Origin: Scytonema millei VB511283
Lineage (GTDB): Bacteria > Cyanobacteriota > Cyanobacteriia > Cyanobacteriales > Chroococcidiopsidaceae
Assembly (NCBI RefSeq): GCF_000817735.3
Contig: NZ_JTJC03000012.1
Location: 29,689 to 84,104 of the forward strand
Reading direction: 5' to 3'
DNA length: 54,416 nt
The notes beneath the pieces were generated by a model. The model saw only the letters and a list, made by a program, of their open reading frames with translations. It made no database searches and was not told where the DNA came from. The translations under genes were made by a program, and so were the position numbers. Positions 40,161 through 49,097 of the stretch are shown here, piece by piece (position 1 is the stretch's first letter; the number at the start of each line of letters is the position of its first letter).

Positions 40161-42533
40161 TTACTTATCATCTTGTCCTCCTGACTCTCGATTTCCACCT
40201 CCTGTCTCTGTTGGCAACACCTGAGATGTAGAACACGGATTGTTTTCTCCTGAAAATTCCTTGAATCGTCGATCTAGTTCAGTATTTGCAATCCAAGCAT
40301 TGTCTCCTCGTTTTAATAGCTGGCGATCGCCAGTTGAAGATGGGTTAGAGGAGGTGAGTGCAGGGGTTGAGCAAACTTGGAGTTGCGTCCAAGCAGTACC
40401 TTGTTGCTGAGAAAGCGGTTTTTGATTGCTCAGGACTTTCACTATGCTCCTCGGTGGCAAAATCAACTCAGGCGAATTGGGTTGGTGTAAATCGGTAGAA
40501 GAGTTTGCCGATTCTGCTTGGCGCTTGAGGCGAGTTGCTTGCTGAGCCTCATAGATTCTTTCAGGCGATCGCGGGACATTGGTAGTATTGATACTGCTAC
40601 CAGAAGTCACTGGTGATTCCTGTGGAGCAATCTGTTCCGTACCGTTACTACCTGCTGCTGTTGGGTTTCGCTCTCGCCAATTTTGGCTGTAAGCCAGCCA
40701 CAGTCCTCCTGCCGCACTCAAGAGTAAACCAATTCCCAAGACTAGCGGGAGCAACCACTGCCGCGATTGTTGCGGTGGTGGTAGTGGTGAGAGTAACTGC
40801 GTATTGGCGATCGGGACGTAGTTCTCGATCGCATCTTCCGTTGGTGGTTCTAAGAGAGTTACGGCAGATGAAGATGAGCTGACTGCGCCATGACTCGTTT
40901 TGTCTAGTGACTGACTGTAACCAAGCGGAGTTTCTGGCTCCTGCACCTTCACCTGACAATGTACTAAAGCAACAGTAATATTATCGTGTCCGTTGAGGTT
41001 GTTACCAAGTTCTACAAGGTGCTTAGTTGCTGTAGCGACATCGATATCCCCATCTAAAATTGGCAAGATTTCTGTTTGCCAGCAGCGATCGACTAAATCG
41101 TAATCGCTCAAGCCATCAGAACACAAGAGGAATACGCAGTCTTCATCCAACACAAACCGCTGTACCGTGGGATGTACCGATGCACTCATGCCGATCGCTT
41201 GGACGAGAGAACCAGCCGAGGGTTGTTGTAGTGCTTCCCGATAGACAGCATAACCCAACCGTACTTCACGGGCAGCTACGTCATCATCTAGGGTGATTTG
41301 ATGGCAACCCGTGCGCGTCACCCAGTAGGCACGGCTATCACCAACGTGAGCAATATATATTTCATGTTGATGCCCTACTGCCATCACCAAGGTTGTCCCC
41401 ATTCGCTGTCTTCCTTGACGATGCTCTTTGTCGTTACGGCTACTGATACATTCGTTTGTCTTGCGCGTAAACTGTTCTAGAGCATGACTGAGGGTATTCG
41501 GGTCTAAACTTGCTTCATCTAGCGGCAGCTGTTGTACCTGATGCTGTAGCGTTTCGATCGCTAGACTGGAAGCAACGTTACCTCCTTCGTGTCCGCCAAT
41601 CCCATCGCAGACAATTGCGATCGCTTTTGCTTCTGGTGGTTTAGCAAGCGTCGTACCGCTGGCTGGGTAGCAGGCATCTTCATTTCGCTGACGGCTAGGA
41701 CCAGTATCGGTGCAAGTACTAATCTTGAAGCTCCGACTGGGGACAATGTCTCTATGCGTAATGCTTTGCCCTAATTCCAACAATCCTCGATCCAGACACG
41801 CTAGCAATTGCTCCGAGTTGACGATTTCTCCTTGTTGCAAATCTTGGCTCAACTGTTCTATAAATCCAGTCACGCTCGGTTGAGCCTCTTTAGCGAGCTG
41901 CAACCAAGATTGACCGAGTTGCGCTAGCGTGGGACGTTCGGCATCATCCAATTGCAATTGCAACAGCCTTAATAACGATCCTTCTACTCGTAGAAACTGG
42001 GGGACGAGCAAGCTAGAGGCTACGCCTTCACTAGATAAGGGTTGCCACAGTTGAGCAATTTGCCATAACCAATTGAGTTGGCGCAAGCTAGAAACGGACT
42101 GCCAAACAGCGGTCATCTGCGGCATCAGTTGTCCTGCTGTTGACACACCGTCGGGATAAATCGGCGCTTGTTCCAACAGCAAAATTTCTTTTTCGGGTGT
42201 TTCGCGATCGAGCGAGATTAATCCGTATACCTGCGGAACTTGGAGACGATACGCTACCAGTCTCAAATAAGGTCTAATTTCATTAGAAATATCTAAATAA
42301 GGAGAGTCTAGCAGTAAACCAGGTTGAGTATCTAAAACAATTCGCTCGGCTTTGAGGTAAAAGCGCTCCGCGATCGATGTTCCGATCTCGTGGAGTTCTG
42401 CACCTTGCCCGACCACCCACAAGTAACGTTTAATTAAGGATGTACCGCAGCGCTGACAAAACTTGTCGCCTTCAGAGTTGGCAGCCTTACACAGATCGTT
42501 TGGACATTGGATCGTTACCTCATTATTTTGCAT
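40161..42533 (-). CDS. PP2C-type Ser/Thr phosphatase with zinc ribbon and kinase-like N-terminus
   Basis: This 790-residue membrane protein has a zinc ribbon at residues 10-29 (C10, C15, C26, C29 in 'CPNDLCKAANSEGDKFCQRC'). A region of about 40-245 follows that looks like a worn protein-kinase fold ('LRQLNWLWQIAQLWQPLSSEGVASSLLVPQFLRVEGSLLRLLQL' in the catalytic-loop position, but no HRD or DFG). The PP2C domain (about 275-525) has its metal acids in 'RQRNEDACYP', 'VCDGIGGHEGG', 'LCSDGLSDY' and 'NGHDNITVAL'. There is one TM helix ('WLLPLVLGIGLLLSAAGGLWLAY', about 615) and a C-terminal Gln/Ser-rich outer part. It should dephosphorylate Ser/Thr proteins. It is upstream of the CHAT-FHA gene on the same strand, so an FHA-PP2C pairing is plausible. 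Confidence 0.85.
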   Translation of the reverse strand: MQNNEVTIQCPNDLCKAANSEGDKFCQRCGTSLIKRYLWVVGQGAELHEIGTSIAERFYLKAERIVLDTQPGLLLDSPYLDISNEIRPYLRLVAYRLQVPQVYGLISLDRETPEKEILLLEQAPIYPDGVSTAGQLMPQMTAVWQSVSSLRQLNWLWQIAQLWQPLSSEGVASSLLVPQFLRVEGSLLRLLQLQLDDAERPTLAQLGQSWLQLAKEAQPSVTGFIEQLSQDLQQGEIVNSEQLLACLDRGLLELGQSITHRDIVPSRSFKISTCTDTGPSRQRNEDACYPASGTTLAKPPEAKAIAIVCDGIGGHEGGNVASSLAIETLQHQVQQLPLDEASLDPNTLSHALEQFTRKTNECISSRNDKEHRQGRQRMGTTLVMAVGHQHEIYIAHVGDSRAYWVTRTGCHQITLDDDVAAREVRLGYAVYREALQQPSAGSLVQAIGMSASVHPTVQRFVLDEDCVFLLCSDGLSDYDLVDRCWQTEILPILDGDIDVATATKHLVELGNNLNGHDNITVALVHCQVKVQEPETPLGYSQSLDKTSHGAVSSSSSAVTLLEPPTEDAIENYVPIANTQLLSPLPPPQQSRQWLLPLVLGIGLLLSAAGGLWLAYSQNWRERNPTAAGSNGTEQIAPQESPVTSGSSINTTNVPRSPERIYEAQQATRLKRQAESANSSTDLHQPNSPELILPPRSIVKVLSNQKPLSQQQGTAWTQLQVCSTPALTSSNPSSTGDRQLLKRGDNAWIANTELDRRFKEFSGENNPCSTSQVLPTETGGGNRESGGQDDK

Positions 42534-43058
42534 AGCTGGCGCACCGATTAGCCATATTAAATCAATTTAAAACAGCAGACGTAAGAGACGATTAAACTGC
42601 TCATTCATGTTTATATCTCTATATTTAGCTTCCCGCACGGCAATTGCGCTTCTGTTGTTATATTTTTGCAAGATCTGGATGCAGTTGTTACCTCACTTCC
42701 ACCCAGATGATTTGAGCATTAACTTTAACAAGCTTTGACTATCGATTGCAAACATGAATTTTGAATAAATTGTGATTTAATCGCTTGGCGCAAGCAGCTA
42801 AATCTGCTACAGTCCTACCCACTAGTGTAGTCTCTCGGATTCAGCCGAGTCTGATTCGCGATCTATCTACTACTTTAGCGATTTCAGTCCGATTGTTTAG
42901 CTTAGTACGCCCTGTGTTTAGAGCCGAGGCGAGCAACTTGCAGACCTAGCGTTTTGTAGGTAAGTATTTCCTACTTACGAAGGAGGCGATCGCGAACCGA
43001 TATTCTTAAATTTTAAATAGTGAATTGGTCATTACGTTTTTAAGAGATTACAACAATT
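42534..43058. other. 525-bp spacer upstream of PP2C and the small acidic gene
   Basis: Divergent promoter region. A short hairpin CTCGG-ATTCAG-CCGAG lies at 42834-42849. There is a GTAGGTAAGTATTTCCTACTTAC-like direct repeat (GTAGGTAAG and CCTACTTAC) at about 42957-42978. No open frame worth calling and no heptad tract. Confidence 0.6.
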
Positions 43059-43331
43059 ATGGATAACAACCAAGAAAAAGAAACGCATCGTGCAGTTAAT
43101 CCTGGTGATGTTATCGCTGATGAAGAGCAATCAGTTGAAGAGAAAAAGCAACAACTTGCTGTAGATTCCCCAGATATCACTGGCGACCATATTCAAGTTC
43201 CTACCTATTTTGCTGTAGAAGAACCAGATGGCGAAGAAAAAGCTTTACACCATGTCAAAGACGCAGAAGAAATTTCTGATGTCATTCGCCAGTCAAGAGT
43301 TGACGAAAACGGCGAACGCACTTGGTGGTAA
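43059..43331 (+). CDS. small acidic hypothetical protein
   Basis: A 90-residue, highly acidic and hydrophilic protein ('DNNQEKETHRAVNPGDVIADEEQSVEEKKQQ', 'VEEPDGEEKALHHVKDAEEISDVIRQSRVDENG') with no signal peptide or membrane span; likely disordered. It is followed by a good terminator at 43415-43447, which supports it being a real transcription unit. Function unknown. Confidence 0.6.
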   Translation: MDNNQEKETHRAVNPGDVIADEEQSVEEKKQQLAVDSPDITGDHIQVPTYFAVEEPDGEEKALHHVKDAEEISDVIRQSRVDENGERTWW

Positions 43332-43414
43332 CTCCCGTACTCGCTGTATTTCGCTTCAGAAAGAAGGTCTCTGTGAGATGAAAAGCAGTCACACTTGAGC
43401 GTGAAATAGTTATT

Positions 43415-43447
43415 TAAAAAAGGGGCGCATTGTGATGCGTCCTTTTA
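43415..43447. terminator. bidirectional rho-independent terminator
   Basis: A GC-rich stem (GGGGCGCAT, TGTG loop, ATGCGTCC, one G-U pair) flanked by an A run upstream and a TTTT run downstream. It ends the small acidic gene and, read from the other side, the ndhM gene. Confidence 0.8.
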
Positions 43448-43468
43448 ATTATCTGTTCCTTAACTCCT

Positions 43469-43825
43469 CTATCGATTATCTTCCACAGCAACTTGTGGTA
43501 GTCCCATACTGTAGTTGATCGCCCGACTATTCAAGTTGTAACTAATCCGACCGCTTTGTAGCAGCGATCGAATCAAGTGTTCCAAATCCGAGCCAATGCG
43601 GCGTAGATTGTAATCGGTCAAATCCGCGCCACTGTGAGACTCCACCAGTTCGTCAAATTTGCCGTATACCGTTTGTAACGCATCTTCATTCCAAGTTAAT
43701 TCATTATCGGGGTCAACATCTAGCGTCAACACCTGATTGCTAGGAACGAGTTCGCCATCTTCATTAACTTCCGCAGAGAAAATCCGAACGTGGCGGGTTG
43801 TGGACTTAAGTAGCTGCTCTTCCAT
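43469..43825 (-). CDS. ndhM: NAD(P)H-quinone oxidoreductase subunit M
   Basis: A peripheral subunit of the cyanobacterial NDH-1 complex at the thylakoid membrane, used in cyclic electron flow and CO2 uptake. The 118-residue sequence is a close match to memory of NdhM: '[15 protein letters not shown]', '[34 protein letters not shown]', '[21 protein letters not shown]' and '[18 protein letters not shown]'. It converges with the small acidic gene over a shared terminator. Confidence 0.93.
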   Translation of the reverse strand: MEEQLLKSTTRHVRIFSAEVNEDGELVPSNQVLTLDVDPDNELTWNEDALQTVYGKFDELVESHSGADLTDYNLRRIGSDLEHLIRSLLQSGRISYNLNSRAINYSMGLPQVAVEDNR

Positions 43826-43879
43826 AAGTAGGGATTCTAACTTGACTTTATGGTATTGAGTTTATTCTATAGGAGTTGG

Positions 43880-43990
43880 TTAACACTTGACAGTTAACAT
43901 CTGGCAGTAAACGCTCCGCTACACTCCGTGAAGACAGTTGTTGGTCAACTAGTCACTGATAACTGATAACTGATAACTGACAACTGACTA
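43880..43990. repeat. TGATAAC/TGACAGT heptad tract with small dispersed element
   Basis: TTGACAGTTAACA units, a CGCTCCGCTACACTCCGTGAAGACAG element (about 43911-43939, similar to 28319-28346) and CTGATAA/CTGACAA heptads reach the leuD stop codon. Confidence 0.75.
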
Positions 43991-44533
43991 CCGAGCAGCA
44001 ATCATTCCAGTCTGACGAGCATAAGCAAAAATACCACCTGCATCAATTACAGGTTTAATCTCTCCTAGAGACTTTAGAGAATAGGTGTGGTCTAGCGTAT
44101 GATTGATGATTTGATTTTTGTCAAAGTCAACCGTGACTTCTTGTCCAGTCACGAAGCGATCGCACAGTCGTTCGCCAGACTCCCAAGGATATAATTCGCC
44201 TGTAGAAACACAATTACGGAAAAATATTCGCGCATAAGATTGAGCGATGACTGCTTTCACTCCAGCAGCGCCAAGAGCGATTGGTGCATGTTCGCGAGAC
44301 GAACCGCACCCAAAGTTTTCTCCAGCAATAATAATTGGATAGCGTGTTTTCATTTCATCGGTAGCAATAAACTTGCCGTAGCGATCCGGTAAGCCAATCA
44401 TGGCGTAACTACCAAGCTTCTCATACTCATCCGGCTTGGAAGGAACTAGCGTTAAATATTCTGCGGGAATGATCTGATCGGTATCGATATTATCATCAAC
44501 TACAAAAATTAAACCGCGAACGCAAGTACTCAT
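43988..44533 (-). CDS. leuD: 3-isopropylmalate dehydratase small subunit
   Basis: With the large subunit it isomerises 2- to 3-isopropylmalate in leucine synthesis. Starting at ATG 44531-44533 ('MSTCVRGLIFVVDDNIDTDQIIPAEYL') gives 181 residues, the normal length; an in-frame start 24 bp upstream adds an unlikely extension. Signature segments are 'NFGCGSSREHAPIALGAAGVKAVIAQSYARIFFRN' and 'STGELYP'. No leuC is in the window. The stop codon borders a repeat tract. Confidence 0.92.
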   Translation of the reverse strand: MSTCVRGLIFVVDDNIDTDQIIPAEYLTLVPSKPDEYEKLGSYAMIGLPDRYGKFIATDEMKTRYPIIIAGENFGCGSSREHAPIALGAAGVKAVIAQSYARIFFRNCVSTGELYPWESGERLCDRFVTGQEVTVDFDKNQIINHTLDHTYSLKSLGEIKPVIDAGGIFAYARQTGMIAAR

Positions 44534-45356
44534 TAACAGCAGTCTCCAAAGGCTCATACCATGATATTTTACTTATCCTATCGCTGGAAGAGACGAGAGA
44601 AAGCCATCGAGAGTTACGGAGAATTTACCATGACTCACGGCTCGCTTCGCGGGAAGACAAATTTTTAACCAGTTATCCTGCCCTAAGCTACTGAGACAAG
44701 CTTAAACTACCGAAACAACTTAGTGTAATTATTTATACTGAATTGATTGAGTGACAGATAAAGTCCAGAATTGGCACGGGAAGGGTTTCAGCTCAAGAGC
44801 TTTTCCGGAAAGCATCAGCAATATCACCAATACTGCTGTATGCAAATTTGTAAAAATTAAAACCAAATCTTATCCGTAGTGAAGGCAAAATACAAAAAAC
44901 TATTGAAAGCCTTACAAATTCCTTACACAAACTTTACTGTAATTAATCTTAAAGGTTGAATAATAGTAGTTGTCTCTTAAATCGACTCCTAAATTTTCAT
45001 CATATAACCTGGGCTGGCACGCGCCGTTTACTGTATCTATGAACGTATAACGAGATCGGTAAATGCAAATACGACATTCTTTACAAAACTACTATCTGCT
45101 ACTAGCTGGAGCGCGATGCAAGCACTTTTTGCCTAGCAGGAGGTTTGGTAAAAAATACCACAGGAGGGAGACAAGAGCCAAGCACCGAGCATTAGTGGAT
45201 GGGGAAAGCTACTAGCAATAACTGCTTGAAGATGCTTTCATCAGCATCAGCTAGAGTCTCAACTAAATATTTGGTAAAGCTAGCAATGCTCAGAGCTATG
45301 TATTTCTAACCCACTCCACTAGCAACTGCAAACCCAACTAGAATTTGTTTAAAGTC
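44534..45356. other. 820-bp spacer with an NtcA-type promoter and long leader
   Basis: No gene of size is seen. From the NtcA-type promoter at 44725-44764 to the regulator start at 45357 there would be a leader of about 585 nt. It contains a possible hairpin AGCTC-AA-GAGCT inside a larger GGGAAGGG...TTTTCC stem at about 44779-44810. There are also purine-rich GCAGGAGG and CAGGAGGGAG stretches at about 45135-45175. A small RNA inside this leader is possible but not shown. Confidence 0.55.
44725..44764 (+). promoter_or_regulatory. NtcA-activated type promoter (GTA-N8-TAC ... TAN3T)
   Basis: GTA at 44725-44727 and TAC at 44736-44738 are exactly 8 nt apart, and a TAAAGT (-10 type TAN3T) begins at 44759, 20 nt after the TAC. 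This is the canonical layout of promoters activated by the nitrogen regulator NtcA, and fixes a likely transcription start near 44771. Confidence 0.7.
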
Positions 45357-45635
45357 ATGAATCCTGACGCAGCATCACATCCAAATCGACAGCTAGAAGT
45401 CGGTGTTTTCGAGTGTGAAATTCATTTGAAATTTCGGCTGATTGAAGAAAATTGTGTTTTGAACGATCGCGAAAAATTATTAGAACTCTTGATTGACGCA
45501 TTTACAGCGGGTGCAGATGAATACTTAGAGCCTTTGCACTCCTGCGTGAAAACCAAAGAGATCTCTGAGCTAGAAGCCTCTCCCCACATGCGTCGTCAAC
45601 TGATGCGACTGCGCAATTCTTCTAACCTCACATAG
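45357..45635 (+). CDS. Npun_R1517/asr1734-family heterocyst differentiation regulator
   Basis: A 92-residue protein from ATG 45357; a TTG four codons upstream is possible. It matches the small family named after Npun_R1517 (Anabaena asr1734), whose overexpression blocks heterocyst formation. Typical segments are 'EVGVFECEIHLKFRLIEENCVL', 'LLELLIDAFTAGADEYLEPL' and 'ISELEASPHMRRQLMRLRN'. The family is also found in cyanobacteria that do not form heterocysts, so it does not prove this one does. A long leader with an NtcA-type promoter precedes it and a stem-loop with a T run follows. Confidence 0.8.
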   Translation: MNPDAASHPNRQLEVGVFECEIHLKFRLIEENCVLNDREKLLELLIDAFTAGADEYLEPLHSCVKTKEISELEASPHMRRQLMRLRNSSNLT

Positions 45636-45636
45636 G

Positions 45637-45672
45637 CTCGATCTGCTAGAGATCGAGTGGAGCGAATTTTTT
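45637..45672 (+). terminator. probable terminator of the heterocyst-type regulator
   Basis: CTCGATC and GATCGAG arms (7-nt TGCTAGA loop) start 2 bp after the stop codon. A TTTTTT run follows 9 bp further on, at about 45667-45672. The gap between stem and T run makes it less certain. Confidence 0.45.
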
Positions 45673-45735
45673 CTGCTGAAAGCGTTGACAGAACTCGTTA
45701 GATTCGCTAACCTAGATAAGGTTGAACTCAGACGC

Positions 45736-45808
45736 GCCCCCATCGTCTAGAGGCCTAGGACACCTCCCTTTCACGGAGGCGACGGGGATTCGAATTCCCC
45801 TGGGGGTA
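45736..45808 (+). tRNA. tRNA-Glu (UUC)
   Basis: A full cloverleaf with acceptor GCCCCCA/TGGGGGT, anticodon loop CTTTCAC on a CTCC..GGAG-type stem giving anticodon UUC, and T loop TTCGAAT. No CCA is encoded. In cyanobacteria this tRNA also feeds tetrapyrrole synthesis. It is a standard stand-alone copy, unlike the Glu tRNA in the array at 51950. Confidence 0.95.
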
Positions 45809-45816
45809 TATGAAAG

Positions 45817-45853
45817 ACAAGAGTGGTAGGAAAAACTACCACTCTTGTTTATT
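45817..45853 (+). terminator. rho-independent terminator after tRNA-Glu
   Basis: A 13-bp perfect stem (ACAAGAGTGGTAG / CTACCACTCTTGT) with a GAAAAA loop, then TTATTT. It lies 8 bp after the tRNA end. Confidence 0.85.
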
Positions 45854-45887
45854 TGTGCTAAATACCCGGCGAGGATAAGTTAATCGA

Positions 45888-46520
45888 CTACAAGCTAGCA
45901 CTTGTGCCAAGACTTATTTCATCTGCTCCCTGCTCCCTACTCCCTACTACATATAACTCCTCAACGCGGCGGCGAATTGCTAGCAGGTTCGATCGCAAAT
46001 CCTGCCGCAGGCGGCGCTCGACAATTGCTACAGGCATAGTACGCTTGGGCAATACTCGCACTGTATAACAGAGATTTGTGCCTGGATTTTCACAAACAAA
46101 GTAAGGTTCTAGCAGCCACTTCCCAGAATAAGCTTTTAAATCTCCCTCAACCATGTCGAAATGAATTTCGTGGGGAAATTTTTCTTCTAAATCTAAAACG
46201 ACTCTGGCAGAAAAGTTGAAACGCAGCAATCGTTGAGTTCCAACTTGCTCTAGGCGAATGCCACCATGAGGATGAGCTAGCCGCCGACTCACTGCTAAGT
46301 TGGGAATAAAATCGGCTAAGGTGTCGTAGGCTGTCAAAACTTGCCACACCTTTTCTACGGGGTGGGAGATCTGAATTTTAGCGGTAATCTGGCGTTGGCG
46401 GTGTGCTAGTTCTTCTGTGTGTACTTCCACATCCTCGGTTGAAGATGCAGCATCGATGTCGTCGCCATTAGTATCATCAAGCTCGAAATCGAGATCGGAT
46501 TCGTCGTACTGTTGAGTCAC
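45888..46520 (-). CDS. SRPBCC-family (COQ10/cyclase-like START) protein
   Basis: A 210-residue protein with an acidic N-terminal part ('ESDLDFELDDTNGDDIDAASSTEDVEVHTEE') and one SRPBCC domain: 'ITAKIQISHPVEKVWQVLTAYDTLADFIPNLAVSRRLAHP', 'LRFNFSARVVLDLEEKFPHEIHFDMVEGDLKAYSGKWLLEP' and 'RVLPKRTMPVAIVERRLRQDLRSNLLAIRRRVEEL'. Such domains bind hydrophobic ligands such as quinones or pigments; cyanobacterial and plastid members are common. The gene is 35 bp downstream of the histidine kinase on the same strand, perhaps an operon. The C-terminal end is near a GGGAGCA repeat. Confidence 0.85.
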   Translation of the reverse strand: MTQQYDESDLDFELDDTNGDDIDAASSTEDVEVHTEELAHRQRQITAKIQISHPVEKVWQVLTAYDTLADFIPNLAVSRRLAHPHGGIRLEQVGTQRLLRFNFSARVVLDLEEKFPHEIHFDMVEGDLKAYSGKWLLEPYFVCENPGTNLCYTVRVLPKRTMPVAIVERRLRQDLRSNLLAIRRRVEELYVVGSREQGADEISLGTSASL

Positions 46521-46555
46521 TGTTCGATGATAATTAAACTTTAGATAGTTAAACT

Positions 46556-48697
46556 TTAACGAGCAAAGGTCTGTGGTAGGGTGAGAGTGAAGCAGGTTTC
46601 GTAGGCAGCAGAATCATCGGTCGGACTGCTAGTTACTTCAATATTGCCATTTAAATGCTGTACTAAGCATTTTACTAAAGCAAGTCCCAGTCCAGTACCC
46701 TGAATGGCTTGCTGTGTCACACCTTGACCGCGCCTAAATTTTTCAAATATATACTTTCTTTCTTCTTCAGAAATACCAGCACCAGTGTTGGTCAGTTGTA
46801 AAACAATTTGGTTGAGCTGAAGATCGACTTGATGCGTGACTTGCAAAACTACAGTTGTATCTGGGTGAGAATACTTCCCGGCATTGGTTAAAAGTTCTTG
46901 AAGAATGCGGTCGAACGCTTCCTCGTCTGTTTGCGCTAGTAGAGAAGATTTTGGGATATCTAACTGAATGCTTAATCCTTTATCTAGCCAAGTTTGTTTG
47001 AAAGACTGAGATAAGGCTTGCAGTTTAACTTTGAGATCTATAGTTTCTAATTTCAGCGGCGCTTGGTTTGATTCAAGTTGCTGAAGCTTGAGCAAGTTAG
47101 CAATCAAGTTGATTTCTCGATCGCACTGTTCTTCTAAAATATCCAAATACTTAGCCTGACGCTCTGGAGTAATTCCTTGTTGCCGTAACATCCGAATCGC
47201 CAAACTCATGCTAGTCAATGGCGTACGTAACTCGTGGCTCATCGTACTGAGGAACTCATCCTTTAACTGATTGAGTTGACGCAGTTGTTCGTTGTGCTTG
47301 CGGGTTTTCTCATAAAGTAGACTTTGAACTTCCAGACTGCGCTGAAGTTGTAAAGTCCGGTCGTCTACAAGAGATTGTACCTGACGTAGCGTTTGGTTTT
47401 GAATAATTGCCGTCCCAATTTGGGCGCAAACCAACTCTACCAGCGATAATTCTTCTGGATGCCAGTGGCGATCGCCACAGTGTTGCAAAACTAAAAAGCC
47501 TAATACTGTCCCTTGGCTTTCGATCGGCAAAATTAAGGCAGAGGGAAATTGCGAAAAATCAAAAATTGGAGCTAAACAGGAAGTTAGATCGCTCAACTGT
47601 AGATCGCTTTGACTGGCGATCGCTACTGGTTGCGGTGAATTCATGAGCGCTTGTTGGCACAACCCACACTCGGAAAGCCAAAAAGACTGTTCGGCGATCT
47701 TGTGATGATGCTCTCCACAAGTATATGCTTGTACATCCTGACTCCATTCACTAGCAATTGTCGCTTTAGCTCTAGGTAGTTTTTCTCTGACTCTATTTCT
47801 GAGTTGTGGCTCAACATACTTCAATAACAGAATCGAACCGCGACTGACTGCCAAAGCTTGAGCTGTACTCGCGATCGCCATTTGCAGCAACTGATTCAGC
47901 TCCATCGAGCTGCGGCTAGCAACTGTTAGTTGATTAAGTAAAGCTTTAGTACGAGCAGCGGTCTGGATTTGCCGTTGCAAAGTAGCTACAGATTGGGCTT
48001 GGGCGAGGTGAGCGATCGCGATTGATAGCGATGTCATTAGCTGTTGAGCTGCATTTGCAGCTAACTCTCCCCACTGATAGACATCGTAGCAAAGTAAGCT
48101 AACAACACCACTGAGCTTATTTTGCTCCCAAATCGGGATTTGTAATACTGCTTTAATTGTAGGTAGTAGGTCTTTATCTTCTGTCAGCACTTCATGGGTG
48201 AGAGCATGAAGATTGTCAATTGCCAGCAAGCTAGCTTGAGCAGGAATTGTCGCTGCTAACTTTTGGAGTGGCTGAAGGAGCTTTTGCTGCGAAACGGGGA
48301 CAGCAGCATTAAAATACCACGAACCAACTACCGATGTTTCCGTGACTCCTGGGGCGAACGTGATTATACAGCCATCGACTTGAAATGCTTCTCCAAGTAA
48401 TTTGGCAATTTGCGTGAGTGCTGTTTCTGAGTCGTCAGAGTGACTCAATGCGACTTGAAGGATTTGTTGTCCCAGTTGAGCTAAGTCTTCTGCTGGCTGC
48501 ATTCGTGTGAGGGAGAATTTGGGCGATCGCTCTGGTAAGGATGAGTTTGATGAAATGGAAACATTTTTCATCAGTGAGGTTTTTGTAGATGATAACCGGA
48601 CAACTTCCGTTGATAGCGATTTGATTGTATCCCTACTCCAGCGGTTGATAGCAGATTTTTTATAAACAGTCCAGTCTTGGCTAACACGCTTTCTCAC
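46556..48697 (-). CDS. GAF-domain sensor histidine kinase
   Basis: A soluble 713-residue hybrid-less sensor kinase with two GAF domains (about 75-235 and 260-445; the second has 'CGEHHHKIAEQSFWLSECGLCQQAL', Cys/His-rich), a coiled coil (445-480, 'QRSLEVQSLLYEKTRKHNEQLRQLNQ'), HisKA ('DEFLSTMSHELRTPLTSMSLAIRML', phospho-His in SHELRTP) and HATPase_c ('LLTNAGKYSHPDT', 'GAGISEEERKYIFEKFRRG', 'GTGLGLALVKCLVQHLNG'). No GAF Cys suitable for a bilin is evident in a phytochrome-type setting, so the signal is unknown. The first start is GTG at 48697; ATG at 48571 is an alternative. No response regulator is adjacent. Confidence 0.9.
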   Translation of the reverse strand: MRKRVSQDWTVYKKSAINRWSRDTIKSLSTEVVRLSSTKTSLMKNVSISSNSSLPERSPKFSLTRMQPAEDLAQLGQQILQVALSHSDDSETALTQIAKLLGEAFQVDGCIITFAPGVTETSVVGSWYFNAAVPVSQQKLLQPLQKLAATIPAQASLLAIDNLHALTHEVLTEDKDLLPTIKAVLQIPIWEQNKLSGVVSLLCYDVYQWGELAANAAQQLMTSLSIAIAHLAQAQSVATLQRQIQTAARTKALLNQLTVASRSSMELNQLLQMAIASTAQALAVSRGSILLLKYVEPQLRNRVREKLPRAKATIASEWSQDVQAYTCGEHHHKIAEQSFWLSECGLCQQALMNSPQPVAIASQSDLQLSDLTSCLAPIFDFSQFPSALILPIESQGTVLGFLVLQHCGDRHWHPEELSLVELVCAQIGTAIIQNQTLRQVQSLVDDRTLQLQRSLEVQSLLYEKTRKHNEQLRQLNQLKDEFLSTMSHELRTPLTSMSLAIRMLRQQGITPERQAKYLDILEEQCDREINLIANLLKLQQLESNQAPLKLETIDLKVKLQALSQSFKQTWLDKGLSIQLDIPKSSLLAQTDEEAFDRILQELLTNAGKYSHPDTTVVLQVTHQVDLQLNQIVLQLTNTGAGISEEERKYIFEKFRRGQGVTQQAIQGTGLGLALVKCLVQHLNGNIEVTSSPTDDSAAYETCFTLTLPQTFAR

Positions 48698-49097
48698 CTT
48701 AGATTACTCCTTCCTACTTAGGATGCCCAAATTAGCCAGAGCGCGACCAAGCAGGTACTAAATTTAAAAAAACTTAGAGCGACTTCTACTGCAACAGCAA
48801 AATTTGTATTTTCGATTATCTAGATTATCTTGCTTCAAAAATCGCTGGATCGGTATTTTCCCTGATTATAAAAGCTGTGAGTCGGAGGTACTCCGCAGAT
48901 TCCGTTAGGTAATTTCCCTCCATATCTTAAGTATACATTTCGTACCATTCAGGAGACAGAATATACGGCTTATGGGGGGTAGGGGGATGTAAGAGAGCTG
49001 AAGGGGATAAGGGAGACAAGGGGGACAAGGAGGACAAGGGAGACAAGGAGGCTGAGGGAGAAAATACTGCTCCCTACTCCCTGCTCCCTGCTCCCTT
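48698..49097. other. 400-bp spacer with GGACAAGG tract
   Basis: The first 260 bp are plain AT-rich sequence without an open frame. From 48961 to 49097 there are GGGGGTAGGGGG, GGGACAAGGAGGACAAGG and CTGCTCC-type repeats which reach the stop of the next minus-strand gene. Confidence 0.7.
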
